This document shows positions 6,670-14,903 of a DNA stretch of 64,000 nt, one piece after another (within the stretch, counting starts at the first letter, position 1; each line of letters opens with the position of its first letter). The notes below the pieces were generated by a model. That model saw only the letters and a program-made list of their open reading frames with translations, did not search any database and was not told the origin of the DNA. A program made the position numbers and the translations under genes. Source of the DNA: Methanoculleus sp. (lineage in GTDB: Archaea > Halobacteriota > Methanomicrobia > Methanomicrobiales > Methanoculleaceae); NCBI RefSeq assembly GCF_020696975.1, contig NZ_JAJGBK010000029.1, positions 62,001 to 126,000 on the forward strand. The letters run 5' to 3'.

Positions 6670-8001
6670 CTACCCCCGCCGGTATGCCCTGGCGGCCTGC
6701 ACCAGTCTTTCGGCGAACCCTCCCGGGAAGTAGGCGTGGGTGTACTGCGCGACCGTGTTCTGCACGACGAGCCCGTCCCGGCCGTCAGTGATCCCCCGGC
6801 CTCTGAGGAGTTCCAGGGCAAACCGTGCGTCCGAGGCGCAGTCGAGGCGGGAGTAGTGGAACTCGTGACCCCGGAAGGCGGTGCCCGGTCCAAGCACCGG
6901 CGCCCCGCCGACCACCCGGGCTTCCACGTAGCCGAGGCCCTGGATGCGGTTCGTCATCGCGGCCGACGCCGGGAGAACTCCTGCCATCGGGTAGTCCTCC
7001 CCATCGGTTGCGAGCCGTTCGGTGAGGTAGATAAGCCCGCCGCACTCCGCGTAGACCGGCATGCCATCGTCGACCGCCCGGCGCACATCCTCCCGGCACC
7101 GGGAGGCTGCGAGCGCCTCTGCATGGAGCTCCGGGTAGCCTCCCCCGATGTAGAGGGCGTCCACGTCCGGGAGCCGGTCCGTCATCGGCGAGAAGAAGAT
7201 CAGGTCCGCCCCGGCTCTCACGAGTTTATCAAGATTGTCGCGGTAATAGAAGCAGAACGCCGCGTCACGGGCGACGCCGAGCCGGATCCCCGCCTCCGGC
7301 CCCCCCCGGATCCCCGGCACAGCCGGGAGAGGGGGAGCCGACCGGGCAAGGGCCATGATCCCGGCGAGATCGCACGTCTCCTCCACCACGGGCCCGAACC
7401 CTGCAAGAGTTCCCGTCTCGGCCGCCATCGCGAGCCCGAGGTGCCGGCTTGCGACCGCCAGATCGTCCCTCCGGGAGACCCAGCCGTAGGCAGGGAGGCT
7501 CTGCGTGGTCTCGATCAGCGCCCGGTGGCGTGGGCTCCCGACCCGGTTGAAGATGACCCCGGCCACCCGGACGCCCGGGTCGAACCCCGCATACCCCCGG
7601 ACAACTGCGTGGACGCTCCTTGAGGCACCCTTTGCATCCACCACAAGGAGGACCGGGGCATCGAGGATCTTTGCGACGTGCGCCGTGCTCGCGGTCTCGG
7701 TCCCGTCGAGACCGTCGTAGAGCCCCATCACTCCCTCGATGACGGCGATATCGGCGCCCTCCGCCGCCCGGAGGAATGTCTCCCGCACCCCCGCCTCCTC
7801 CATCATGAAGGGGTCGAGGTTGCGCGAGGGCCGGCCGCAGATAGCCGAGTGGTGCGTGGGATCGATGAAGTCCGGGCCCACCTTGAAGGGCTGGACGGCG
7901 AGCCCGCGGGCGGTGAGCGCCGCCATCAGGCCGCTTGCAAGTGTGGTCTTGCCGCAGCCGCTGTGGGTTCCTGCGACGACAATCCGTGGAATCAGGCGCA
8001 T
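6670..8001 (-). CDS. cbiA: Cobyrinate / Ni-sirohydrochlorin a,c-diamide synthase
   Basis: The 443-residue protein has an N-terminal P-loop domain (GTHSGCGKTT at 11-20, then KVGPDFIDPTHH) and a C-terminal class I glutaminase-like domain with the catalytic Cys in PVYAECGGLIYL and His in FRGHEFHYS. It amidates the a and c acetate side chains of cobyrinate using glutamine and ATP. In methanogens the paralogue CfbB performs the same step on Ni-sirohydrochlorin for coenzyme F430, and sequence reading cannot separate the two. Location beside cbiMNQO favours a cobalt role. It is transcribed divergently from cbiM. Confidence 0.88.
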   Translation of the reverse strand: MRLIPRIVVAGTHSGCGKTTLASGLMAALTARGLAVQPFKVGPDFIDPTHHSAICGRPSRNLDPFMMEEAGVRETFLRAAEGADIAVIEGVMGLYDGLDGTETASTAHVAKILDAPVLLVVDAKGASRSVHAVVRGYAGFDPGVRVAGVIFNRVGSPRHRALIETTQSLPAYGWVSRRDDLAVASRHLGLAMAAETGTLAGFGPVVEETCDLAGIMALARSAPPLPAVPGIRGGPEAGIRLGVARDAAFCFYYRDNLDKLVRAGADLIFFSPMTDRLPDVDALYIGGGYPELHAEALAASRCREDVRRAVDDGMPVYAECGGLIYLTERLATDGEDYPMAGVLPASAAMTNRIQGLGYVEARVVGGAPVLGPGTAFRGHEFHYSRLDCASDARFALELLRGRGITDGRDGLVVQNTVAQYTHAYFPGGFAERLVQAARAYRRG

Positions 8002-8031
8002 AACGTTCCAGTAGTGTTCATTACCGCAGAA

Positions 8032-8101
8032 GATAAATATGACCGGGGATAACCAGCATACACCAAATAATATTACATTAACACAAGTGCATCTTATTTA
8101 A
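8032..8101. promoter_or_regulatory. Divergent promoter region of cbiA and cbiM
   Basis: Minus strand: TATTTATC at 8033-8040 predicts a cbiA start site near 8010. Plus strand: CTTATTTAA at 8093-8101 lies just before cbiM, and a second AT run is at 8066-8075. No cobalamin riboswitch-like box is seen, and a metal-responsive operator could not be identified with certainty. Confidence 0.4.
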
Positions 8102-8130
8102 CGCCTGCATGGCGGATCACAGGTGATATC

Positions 8131-8823
8131 ATGCATATTATGGAAGGATTCTTACCAAGCCCCTGGTGGGAGATCTGGTTCATCGTCTCCCTGCCCTTCA
8201 TCATCGTCGGACTCTACCAGGTGAACAAACTCGTCCAGGAGAAGCGGGAAGCCCTGCCGCTCCTCGCGGTCGCAGGCGCGTTCGTCTTCGTCCTCTCCTC
8301 GCTCAAACTCCCCTCGTTCAACGGAAGCTGTTCCCATCCCACGGGGACGGGGCTTGGCGCCATCCTCTTTGGCCCCTTCATTGCCGCCGTCCTCGGGCTG
8401 ATCGTCCTCGTCTTCCAGGCGGTCTTCCTCGCCCACGGGGGGATCACCACCCTCGGAGCGAATGTCTTCTCGATGGGGATCGCAGGTCCCGCCGTCGCCT
8501 ACCTCATCTATAAGGCCGGGACCCGGGTGGGCGCAAACACCTACGCGACGATCTTTGCCGCCGCAGCGCTTGCCGACCTCACCACCTACGTCGTCACATC
8601 GGTCCAGCTCGCCCTCGCCTTCCCCGGAACCACCGGGTTCCTCGGGGCGTTCTCGGCCTTCGCCGCGATCTTCGCCATCACCCAGATCCCGCTCGCCATC
8701 GTCGAAGGAGCAGTGATTGCGCTCGTCTTCAAGTATATCGTCCAGCTCAAACCCGAGATCCTGACCCGCTTAAACCTCCTCTCCGAGAGCACCATCACGA
8801 AACTCCGGGAGGCCGCGGCATGA
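8131..8823 (+). CDS. cbiM: Cobalt ECF transporter substrate-capture protein CbiM
   Basis: The 230-residue integral membrane protein begins MHIMEGFLP, the signature N-terminus in which His2 and the amino terminus chelate the metal. A second signature, SFNGSCSHPTGTGLGA, follows around residues 67-82. About seven hydrophobic segments follow. CbiM is the S-component of the energy-coupling-factor Co2+ importer. A ribosome site (AGGTGAT) lies five bases upstream. It overlaps cbiN by four bases (ATGA), so translation is probably coupled. Confidence 0.95.
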   Translation: MHIMEGFLPSPWWEIWFIVSLPFIIVGLYQVNKLVQEKREALPLLAVAGAFVFVLSSLKLPSFNGSCSHPTGTGLGAILFGPFIAAVLGLIVLVFQAVFLAHGGITTLGANVFSMGIAGPAVAYLIYKAGTRVGANTYATIFAAAALADLTTYVVTSVQLALAFPGTTGFLGAFSAFAAIFAITQIPLAIVEGAVIALVFKYIVQLKPEILTRLNLLSESTITKLREAAA

Positions 8824-9110
8824 AGTACGGCATGGAGATCACGGTCGCCGCGCTCATCGTTGTCTTTGCCGCCGTCTTCCTCCTCCAGGATGCCGCAATC
8901 CGCGCCTCCGGGGAGGAGGCCTGGGGCGGAGCAGACGGCGAGGCCGCCGCCCTTATCGAGGCTTCCGGCTACGAGCCCTGGACGGAGCCCTTCTGGACAC
9001 CCCCGAGCGGCGAGGTCGAGTCGCTCCTCTTTGCCCTCCAGGCCGCGATCGGTGCCGTGATCATCGGCTATATATTCGGTTACTGGCAGGGCAGCAGAAG
9101 AACCGCCTGA
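8820..9110 (+). CDS. cbiN: Cobalt transport auxiliary protein CbiN
   Basis: The 96-residue protein has two membrane segments flanking an extracytoplasmic loop (DAAIRASGEEAWGGADGEAA ... GYEPWTEPFWTPPSGEVESLLF), the standard CbiN layout. It associates with CbiM and is required for cobalt uptake. It starts inside the cbiM stop and is followed after 40 bases by cbiQ. Confidence 0.95.
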   Translation: MKYGMEITVAALIVVFAAVFLLQDAAIRASGEEAWGGADGEAAALIEASGYEPWTEPFWTPPSGEVESLLFALQAAIGAVIIGYIFGYWQGSRRTA

Positions 9111-9150
9111 TTTTTCAGGTAACCCTACAAAATCTGATAGGAGGACGCGA

Positions 9151-9927
9151 ATGTACGAGGTGCTCGAAGACTTTGCCCAGACAAACGGCCTGCGGCAGAC
9201 AAACCCGGGGCTCAAACTCTTCATCGGGCTTGCGAGCATCCTCCTCTGTGTCTCATCGCCCGGTCCCGTCGCCCCCCTGCTCGTCGCTGCCGCGATGAGC
9301 GTTGCGATTCTTACATTAGCAAAGATCCCGGCCCGGTTCTACGCCCGGCTCCTCCTCATCCCGGTCTCGTTTGCGGTGATGAGTATCGCCGTGATCCTCT
9401 TCATCACCCCCGGGGGGGCCGTACTCTTCGAGGTCCCCGGCCTCCCCCTCGCGATCACGACCGGCAGCGCGAACCTCGCCGTCCTCCTCCTCGCCCGGGT
9501 CTTCGGGGGCATGTGTTCGCTCTACTTCATCGCGCTCACGACGCCAATGGCTGAGGTCTTCGATATCCTTCGAAAACTCCGGGTACCCGCCGTCTTCATC
9601 GATCTCGCCATGCTCACCTACCGGTTCATCTTCATCCTCATCGAGGAGGCGGGCCAGATCTACCGCTCGCAGGTGATGCGCCTCGGCTACGGCCGGTTCC
9701 GGGAATCGGTGCAGTCGTCAGGGATGCTCGCCGGGGCACTCTTCCTCCGCACCTGGGAGAGCGGGGAAGCCCTGGTCCTCGCGATGGATGCACGAGGCTA
9801 CGACGGCAAACTCGGCATCCCCGGCGAGGCTCGGACGGTCTCCTTTCCGGCGCTCGCGGCAGCCCTCCTCTATATCTCGGCTGTCCTGGGCGTCTCACTC
9901 TCCACCGGAGGTCTGGCACCTGTATGA
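9151..9927 (+). CDS. cbiQ: Cobalt ECF transporter transmembrane protein CbiQ
   Basis: The 258-residue protein has several hydrophobic segments and the conserved coupling-helix region with two Ala-Arg-Gly-type sites (MRLGYGRF and MDARGYDGKLG) that dock onto the ATPase. It is the T-component of the ECF cobalt transporter. A GGAGG ribosome site lies upstream. Its stop overlaps the start of cbiO by four bases. Confidence 0.95.
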   Translation: MYEVLEDFAQTNGLRQTNPGLKLFIGLASILLCVSSPGPVAPLLVAAAMSVAILTLAKIPARFYARLLLIPVSFAVMSIAVILFITPGGAVLFEVPGLPLAITTGSANLAVLLLARVFGGMCSLYFIALTTPMAEVFDILRKLRVPAVFIDLAMLTYRFIFILIEEAGQIYRSQVMRLGYGRFRESVQSSGMLAGALFLRTWESGEALVLAMDARGYDGKLGIPGEARTVSFPALAAALLYISAVLGVSLSTGGLAPV

Positions 9928-11126
9928 CACCATTGCTTGAGACCGACAACGTCACCTACGCCTACCCGAACGGTCCTGCCGCCCTCGCCGGGGTGAGCAT
10001 CCGGATCCCCGCCGGGTCAAAGACCGCCCTCGTCGGCCCGAACGGCGCCGGAAAGTCGACGCTTCTTTTGATGCTCAACGGCATGCTCCGGCCCGCCTCA
10101 GGAGAGGTCCGCCTCAACGGCAGACCGCTCGCCTACGACAACCGGAGTCTCCGGGACCTCCGACGCCAGGTCGGGTTCGTCTTCCAGAACCCCGACGTCC
10201 AGATCATCGCCCCGACCGTTGAAGCGGACGTAGCCTTCGGGCCGGTGAACCTCGGTCTCCCCCCCGACGCTGTCCGGCGGGTTGTCCGGGACGCGCTCGG
10301 CTACGTCGGGCTCCGCGGCTACGAGAAACGGCCGCCCCATCACCTCTCCGGCGGCGAGAAGAAGCGGGTTGCCATCGCGGGAATCCTTGCGATGGAGCCG
10401 GCGGTCCTCGTCTTCGACGAACCGACCAACACCCTCGACCCCGCAAGTTCCGAGGAGGTGATGGAGCTCCTCGACGAACTCGCCTCCGGCGGCCGGACGG
10501 TGCTGATATCCACCCACGACGTCGAGCTCGCCTACCGCTGGGCCGACTCGGTCATCCTTATGGAGCACGGCAGGGTCCTCGCCCGGGGGCCGCCTGAAGA
10601 GGTCTTCTCAGACCATGCCCTCCTCGCGGCCGCCAGGCTGAAACCGCCCGCCCTGCTCGACCTCTATAACGAGCTTGGTCTGCGGGGTATCATCGACCGC
10701 GGCGTCCCCCCAAAAAGCGTGCTCGAGTTCACCGACCGGATCGAGCGGATGCTGCACGGCCACGCGCCGGTCCGCAACGGAACCGGAAGGATCTACCTCT
10801 GCAACGCCGACCGCACCTGCGGCGACGAGGTCCGGGCGCTCGTTGAATCCGGAGCGGTCGACCACGTCGGGGCAATGGGCACACGCGCGAAGGAGTTTGC
10901 CAACCGGGAACGAATCCTTCTTGACTACACCTACGGTGTCATCGATAAGTGCATCTTAAAAGCCCTGATCGGGGAGAACTCGCTCATCATCACCACCGGG
11001 GGCATGATCGAGCATGTCCACCACCGTATCGGGGAGTATAGCGCCGAGAGCGGACGAGCGCTCGCGGCGACCGCGCTTCACGAATCCAGGGGCCCGGTGC
11101 GGGATCGAGAACCCGTCCCGGAGTGA
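9924..11126 (+). CDS. cbiO: Cobalt ECF transporter ATPase CbiO with extra C-terminal domain
   Basis: The first roughly 245 residues are a complete ABC ATPase: Walker A GPNGAGKS, Q-loop FVFQNPD, signature LSGGEKKRVAIAG, Walker B VLVFDEPTNTLD and the switch His in STHD. The remaining 150 residues are not part of a standard CbiO (about 270-280 residues). They include IYLCNADRTCGDEVRALVE, TRAKEFANRERILLDYTYG, DKCILKALIG and TTGGMIEHVHHRIGEYS. This tail is unrecognised; the two Cys and the HVHH stretch could bind metal. It is the last gene of the cbiMNQO operon. Confidence 0.95.
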   Translation: MTPLLETDNVTYAYPNGPAALAGVSIRIPAGSKTALVGPNGAGKSTLLLMLNGMLRPASGEVRLNGRPLAYDNRSLRDLRRQVGFVFQNPDVQIIAPTVEADVAFGPVNLGLPPDAVRRVVRDALGYVGLRGYEKRPPHHLSGGEKKRVAIAGILAMEPAVLVFDEPTNTLDPASSEEVMELLDELASGGRTVLISTHDVELAYRWADSVILMEHGRVLARGPPEEVFSDHALLAAARLKPPALLDLYNELGLRGIIDRGVPPKSVLEFTDRIERMLHGHAPVRNGTGRIYLCNADRTCGDEVRALVESGAVDHVGAMGTRAKEFANRERILLDYTYGVIDKCILKALIGENSLIITTGGMIEHVHHRIGEYSAESGRALAATALHESRGPVRDREPVPE

Positions 11127-11170
11127 TCAGACTCATACCGGCCCCGGATACGTTTTTAATCCCTGCAGAT

Positions 11171-11209
11171 CCTTTCTCCCGGGGGAGCATCGACCCCTCC
11201 GGGAGAAGG
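11171..11209 (+). terminator. Long hairpin between cbiO and pyk
   Basis: CCTTTCTCCCGG and CCGGGAGAAGG can pair, extended inward by GGG/CCC, giving a stem of about 14 pairs with one or two interruptions around a short loop. It follows a GTTTTTAAT run (11152-11160) that could be either the T-rich end signal of the cbi operon or the TATA box of pyk. In the second case the hairpin sits in the pyk 5' leader. Confidence 0.45.
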
Positions 11210-11240
11210 TTAATCCGGTGCCGGTGCCTGTGAGTACTCT

Positions 11241-12740
11241 ATGATGCTCGAAGAGGTACTGCACAGCATATCGGAGCAGGCAAGACGGAAGCGGATGAGC
11301 CTGCCTGACCACAAAACAAAGATAGTCTGTACCATCGGGCCCGCATCCCACTCCCGGGAGGTGCTCGTCCGGATGATCCAGGCAGGTATGAACGTTGCCC
11401 GGCTCAACCTCTCCCACGGATCGTTCGATGAGCACCGGGAAAACATCAGGAACATCCGGGCCGCCGCGGATGATGCCAGGCTCCCGGTCACGATCCTGAT
11501 CGACCTCCCGGGACCGAAGATCCGGATCGGCGACCTCGCGAGCGAGCCGATGGAACTGCGCAAAGGCGAGACCATCACCCTCACGACCGCACCCATACCG
11601 GGCGATCCCTCCCGGATCCCCGTCGACTTCGAGCAGTTTCCACAGCTGGTCGCGGAGGGGAGCATCATCTATCTCAGCGACGGGTTTCTCCAGCTCCAGG
11701 TCAACGAGGTCGCGGACCGGGACGTCCGGGCGACGGTGGTTGTCGGCGGCCCCCTCCTCTCGCGCAAGGGGATGAGCATTGTGGGCGGCGGAGGGATCGT
11801 TGCACTCAGCGCCGTGACCGACCGGGACCGGGAGTGCATCGATTTTGGGCTCGCCGAGGGACTTGACACCTTCAGCATATCCTTCATCGAGCGGGCGGAG
11901 GATATCCTGAAAGCCCGGGAGCATGCGGCTAAATCCGGGAAGTCTATCCGGGTGATAGCGAAGATCGAGCGGCAGGAGGCGCTTCTCCACATCGATGAGA
12001 TCCTCCGGGATACCGACGGGGTCATGATTGCCCGGGGCGATCTCGGGGTCCAGATCCCCATCGAGGAGGTTCCCGCGGTGCAGAAGCGGATCATCCAGAA
12101 GGCCAACATCCTCGGCCGGCCGGTGATCACCGCCACCCAGATGCTGATGTCGATGACCGACAACATCCGGCCCACACGGGCGGAGGTGACCGATGTCGCA
12201 AACGCCATCCTGGATGGGACGGATGCCGTCATGCTCTCTGAAGAGACGTCCATCGGGAAGTACCCGGTTGAGACGGTCGCGATGATGGCAAAGATTGCCC
12301 GTTCGACCGAGGAGAAGCGTTCAAGCGTTGGGGGCGGGTGCGGCCCGATCGACTACTTCCGGCAGGGGAAGGGGCGGGAGAGGATAACCGTCAACGACGT
12401 TGTCTCCCTCAACGTCATCGAGGCGCTGGATGCGCTCAATATCGGGTTCGTGCTGACGCCCACCCGTTCCGGGAGCACTCCGCGGAACATCTCCCGGTTC
12501 AAGCCCGAGGCCTGGATCCTGGCGTTCACCCGGAACCCGAGCACCCTCAAGTTCCTGGCGTTCTCCTACGGGGTCTGCCCGTTCCTGATCCGGAGCGAGA
12601 AGGAGTACTGGCACGGAGCGATCCTCGACTCGATCCGGGACTGGGGCGTGATCAATCCCGGCGAACGCGTGGTGCTGACCGAAGGGGTATCCCCCGGGCG
12701 GGAAGGGACCGACTCGCTCATCATCCTCACAGTCGATTGA
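11241..12740 (+). CDS. pyk: Pyruvate kinase
   Basis: The 499-residue protein has the pyruvate kinase barrel: TKIVCTIGPASHSREVL near the N-terminus, MNVARLNLSHG with the substrate-binding Arg, IDLPGPKIR, the catalytic IAKIERQEAL with Lys, MIARGDLGVQIP and the family signature GRPVITATQML. It converts phosphoenolpyruvate and ADP to pyruvate and ATP. The N-terminus carries about 20 extra residues (MMLEEVLHSISEQARRK), so a start at Met19 (MSLPDHKTK) cannot be excluded. The C-terminal allosteric domain is present; no PEP-utiliser extension is seen. Confidence 0.95.
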   Translation: MMLEEVLHSISEQARRKRMSLPDHKTKIVCTIGPASHSREVLVRMIQAGMNVARLNLSHGSFDEHRENIRNIRAAADDARLPVTILIDLPGPKIRIGDLASEPMELRKGETITLTTAPIPGDPSRIPVDFEQFPQLVAEGSIIYLSDGFLQLQVNEVADRDVRATVVVGGPLLSRKGMSIVGGGGIVALSAVTDRDRECIDFGLAEGLDTFSISFIERAEDILKAREHAAKSGKSIRVIAKIERQEALLHIDEILRDTDGVMIARGDLGVQIPIEEVPAVQKRIIQKANILGRPVITATQMLMSMTDNIRPTRAEVTDVANAILDGTDAVMLSEETSIGKYPVETVAMMAKIARSTEEKRSSVGGGCGPIDYFRQGKGRERITVNDVVSLNVIEALDALNIGFVLTPTRSGSTPRNISRFKPEAWILAFTRNPSTLKFLAFSYGVCPFLIRSEKEYWHGAILDSIRDWGVINPGERVVLTEGVSPGREGTDSLIILTVD

Positions 12741-12791
12741 CGGGGTCCGGGACATAAACCCTATCCCGGTGGAGGGCGAACATTCACCATC

Positions 12792-13772
12792 ATGGGAGTG
12801 GTCGTTCCGGGAGAGCGTGGTGCTCCAGGCCAGGATGGCGCGCTCAAGGAGAAGACCGCGCGCCTCTCGGTCGCATCGAATACGCTGCTTGTGGTGACGA
12901 AACTCACCATCGGGATTGCGATCGGTTCGGTCGGCATCATATCCGAGGCGATCCACTCCGCAATCGACCTCGTTGCCGCGGTCATCGCCTACTTCTCGGT
13001 CCGGCAATCGGCCCGGCCCCCCGACGAGTGCCACACATTCGGCCACGGGAAGTACGAGAGCATATCGGGACTCCTTGAGGCGGTCCTGATCCTCGCGGCC
13101 GCTCTCCTGATCATCAACGAAGCGGCAGGCAGCCTCTTTGGTGAAGGGGGTACGCTGAACGTCGAAGGACTCGGGCTCGGCATCGCCGTCATGCTGCTCT
13201 CGGCCGGGGTGAACCTCTACGTCTCCTCCCGGCTGATGACGGTGGCGAAGCAGACCGAGTCAATCGCGCTCGAGAGCGACGCCTGGCACCTCCGGACGGA
13301 CGTCTACACCTCCGCCGGGGTCGTGGCCGGGCTCGTGCTGATCCGGCTGACCGGTCTCGTGATCCTCGATGCCCTCATCGCGCTCGCGGTCGCCGTCATC
13401 ATCCTCCGGGCGGCCTTCGACCTCATCCGGCGCTCGCTTGAGGATCTCGTCGACCGGAGCCTCCCTCCCGAGGAAGAGGCCCGGATCCGGGAGATTCTCA
13501 GCGAACACTGCACGGACATCATCGGGTTCCACAGGCTCCGGACCCGCCGGTCGGGGCCGAACCGATTCGTGGACCTCCACCTGGTCGTCCCGAGGACCGC
13601 GACCCTCGAAGAGGCGTATGCTATCGTGAAGCGTGTTGAAGACGATGTCAGACGGGAGTTCCCCCGGGCGAGCGTCACGATCCGGGTCCAGCCCTGCACC
13701 GGCGAGGACTGTTCCGCCTGCGGGGTATTCACCACCTGCCCGGAGTGCGATCTCAGGGCGCACCGGGACTGA
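12792..13772 (+). CDS. Cation diffusion facilitator transporter with Cys-rich tail
   Basis: The 326-residue protein has six predicted membrane helices and the CDF metal sites HSAIDL (helix 2) and HLRTD (helix 5), where the usual pair is HD..HD or DD..HD. A cytoplasmic ferredoxin-like domain follows (residues about 215-300, including FVDLHLVVPRTATLEEAY). The last 25 residues hold five Cys in CTGEDCSACGVFTTCPEC, which looks like an extra zinc-binding knuckle. CDF proteins export Zn2+, Fe2+ or Mn2+ in exchange for protons. It begins 51 bases after pyk. Confidence 0.88.
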   Translation: MGVVVPGERGAPGQDGALKEKTARLSVASNTLLVVTKLTIGIAIGSVGIISEAIHSAIDLVAAVIAYFSVRQSARPPDECHTFGHGKYESISGLLEAVLILAAALLIINEAAGSLFGEGGTLNVEGLGLGIAVMLLSAGVNLYVSSRLMTVAKQTESIALESDAWHLRTDVYTSAGVVAGLVLIRLTGLVILDALIALAVAVIILRAAFDLIRRSLEDLVDRSLPPEEEARIREILSEHCTDIIGFHRLRTRRSGPNRFVDLHLVVPRTATLEEAYAIVKRVEDDVRREFPRASVTIRVQPCTGEDCSACGVFTTCPECDLRAHRD

Positions 13773-13781
13773 CCGCCGCAC

Positions 13782-14330
13782 TCAGAGCAGCATCGCAAGA
13801 GCAAGGCAGGCCACGACCGGGACGACCAGGTTATCGTCCACCGGGCTTGCCAGTTCGGCGAGACCTGCGGCCGCGGCCGTCGCAAAGGCGATCGGCGGCG
13901 GGACGAGAAGGCTGAGGACGACCGCCGTCACCACAATCCCTGCGGACGTTCCCTCAAGGGACTTGTGGTTGTAGATCCGGGTCCTGCCGAACCGGACGCC
14001 GGCAAGCGTGGTGACACTGTCGAGGAGCGAGAGCACCACGAGCCCGGCGAAGGCGACCTCTTTATCGAAGAAGATGAGGCAGAAGAGCGCACCGAGCGCA
14101 AAGAAGAGTGCTCCTTTTCCCGGGGCGGCATCCCGCCGCTCGAGGCTGGTGATGATCCCCGAGATGACCGGGATGGTGTAACCCCGCGAGATGGCATCGG
14201 AGAGGATGAACCCCACAAAGAGAGCGAGCATCAGGACGGCAAGAGCAAGGTCGCGGTCGAAGAGGAGGACAAACACCGCAATCCCAAGCCCGAAGACGAG
14301 GTGGACGACCTGCCTGAGCGACTCGTTCAT
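13782..14330 (-). CDS. Polyprenol/diacylglycerol kinase-type membrane protein
   Basis: The 182-residue protein (start MNESLRQVVHLVFG) has five or six membrane segments and the CTP-dependent kinase signature of the SEC59/DGK1/VTE5 group: the N-terminal RQVVHLVFG, a central DSVTTLAGVRFGRTRI and the loop NHKSLEGTSAGI. Relatives phosphorylate dolichol, phytol or diacylglycerol, so a role in archaeal isoprenoid-alcohol recycling is plausible. The longer frame to 14486 runs through a structured gap and is not used. It is convergent with the CDF gene, separated by nine bases. Confidence 0.75.
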   Translation of the reverse strand: MNESLRQVVHLVFGLGIAVFVLLFDRDLALAVLMLALFVGFILSDAISRGYTIPVISGIITSLERRDAAPGKGALFFALGALFCLIFFDKEVAFAGLVVLSLLDSVTTLAGVRFGRTRIYNHKSLEGTSAGIVVTAVVLSLLVPPPIAFATAAAAGLAELASPVDDNLVVPVVACLALAMLL

Positions 14331-14395
14331 TATCCTGGTGTCGGCGCCAAAACGGTTAAACCCTCGTGAAGGCAGGGTTGAGTCCTGCGGAGGGC

Positions 14396-14525
14396 GTTCT
14401 GCGGCGCAGAACAACCGCCGGCCGGAGGTGTCGGCGGATGGATGCTGGCAGTCTCTTCGCACCCTCCGGCCCGCCGTAAACCACACCTGACAGTCCGAGT
14501 TTCGGTAGCACGAAACTGCGAAGAG
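14396..14525. other. Gap with consecutive inverted repeats (possible structured RNA)
   Basis: Hairpin 1: GTTCTGC/GCAGAAC at 14396-14402 and 14406-14412. Hairpin 2: CCGCCG/CGGCGG at 14415-14420 and 14432-14437. Outer repeat: CTCTTCGCA at 14453-14461 and TGCGAAGAG at 14517-14525. Inner hairpin: AGTTTCG/CGAAACT at 14498-14504 and 14511-14517. Four inverted pairs in 130 bases exceed what the surrounding GC-rich DNA shows. No coding frame is convincing here. It matches no RNA family I recognise. Confidence 0.35.
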
Positions 14526-14792
14526 TCACCGCAAGCGGCACTCCCGGATGAACGCCCGGGCCTCGTCATCGGTGATCGCGTAGGTGGCCTGGGCGTCGAA
14601 CGCGACCACCCGGAGGATCACCGCGACCTCATCGAGGCGGCGTTTGTGGTCGCCGCGGACGTGCTTTCGGACCTCGCGGAGGGTCTCAAGCGCGGTTCCG
14701 ACATTTGCGATCGTGCAGAGAGCGCTCTCCCGGGTGCCGGTCTCAACGGCGGGGAGGGTGCGGGGTGGTCGGGCGGCAGGAGCAGGGGTCAT
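14526..14792 (-). CDS. Conserved-looking small protein of unknown function
   Basis: The 88-residue frame starts MTPAPAARPPRT and contains an all-helical core: SALCTIANVGTALETLREVRK, DHKRRLDEVAVILRVVAFDAQ and TDDEARAFIRECR. It is basic and soluble, with no membrane segment. A longer frame to 14918 would overlap the divergent membrane-protein gene, so the internal Met was chosen. No family is recognised. Confidence 0.55.
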   Translation of the reverse strand: MTPAPAARPPRTLPAVETGTRESALCTIANVGTALETLREVRKHVRGDHKRRLDEVAVILRVVAFDAQATYAITDDEARAFIRECRLR

Positions 14793-14903
14793 GCTCTGTA
14801 TCCTCGCCCTCCCGGAACTTGAATCTGCCGAGAACCACTCCGATAACGTATTATCCCGACACGCCAAACCTGAGTTAGTATCTCCCATCCGGGCGACCGC
14901 ATC

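Noticed and set aside
8002-8130. Cobalamin riboswitch upstream of cbiM
   Set aside because: The gap is too short and AT-rich for a B12 riboswitch and lacks the B12-box-like sequence.
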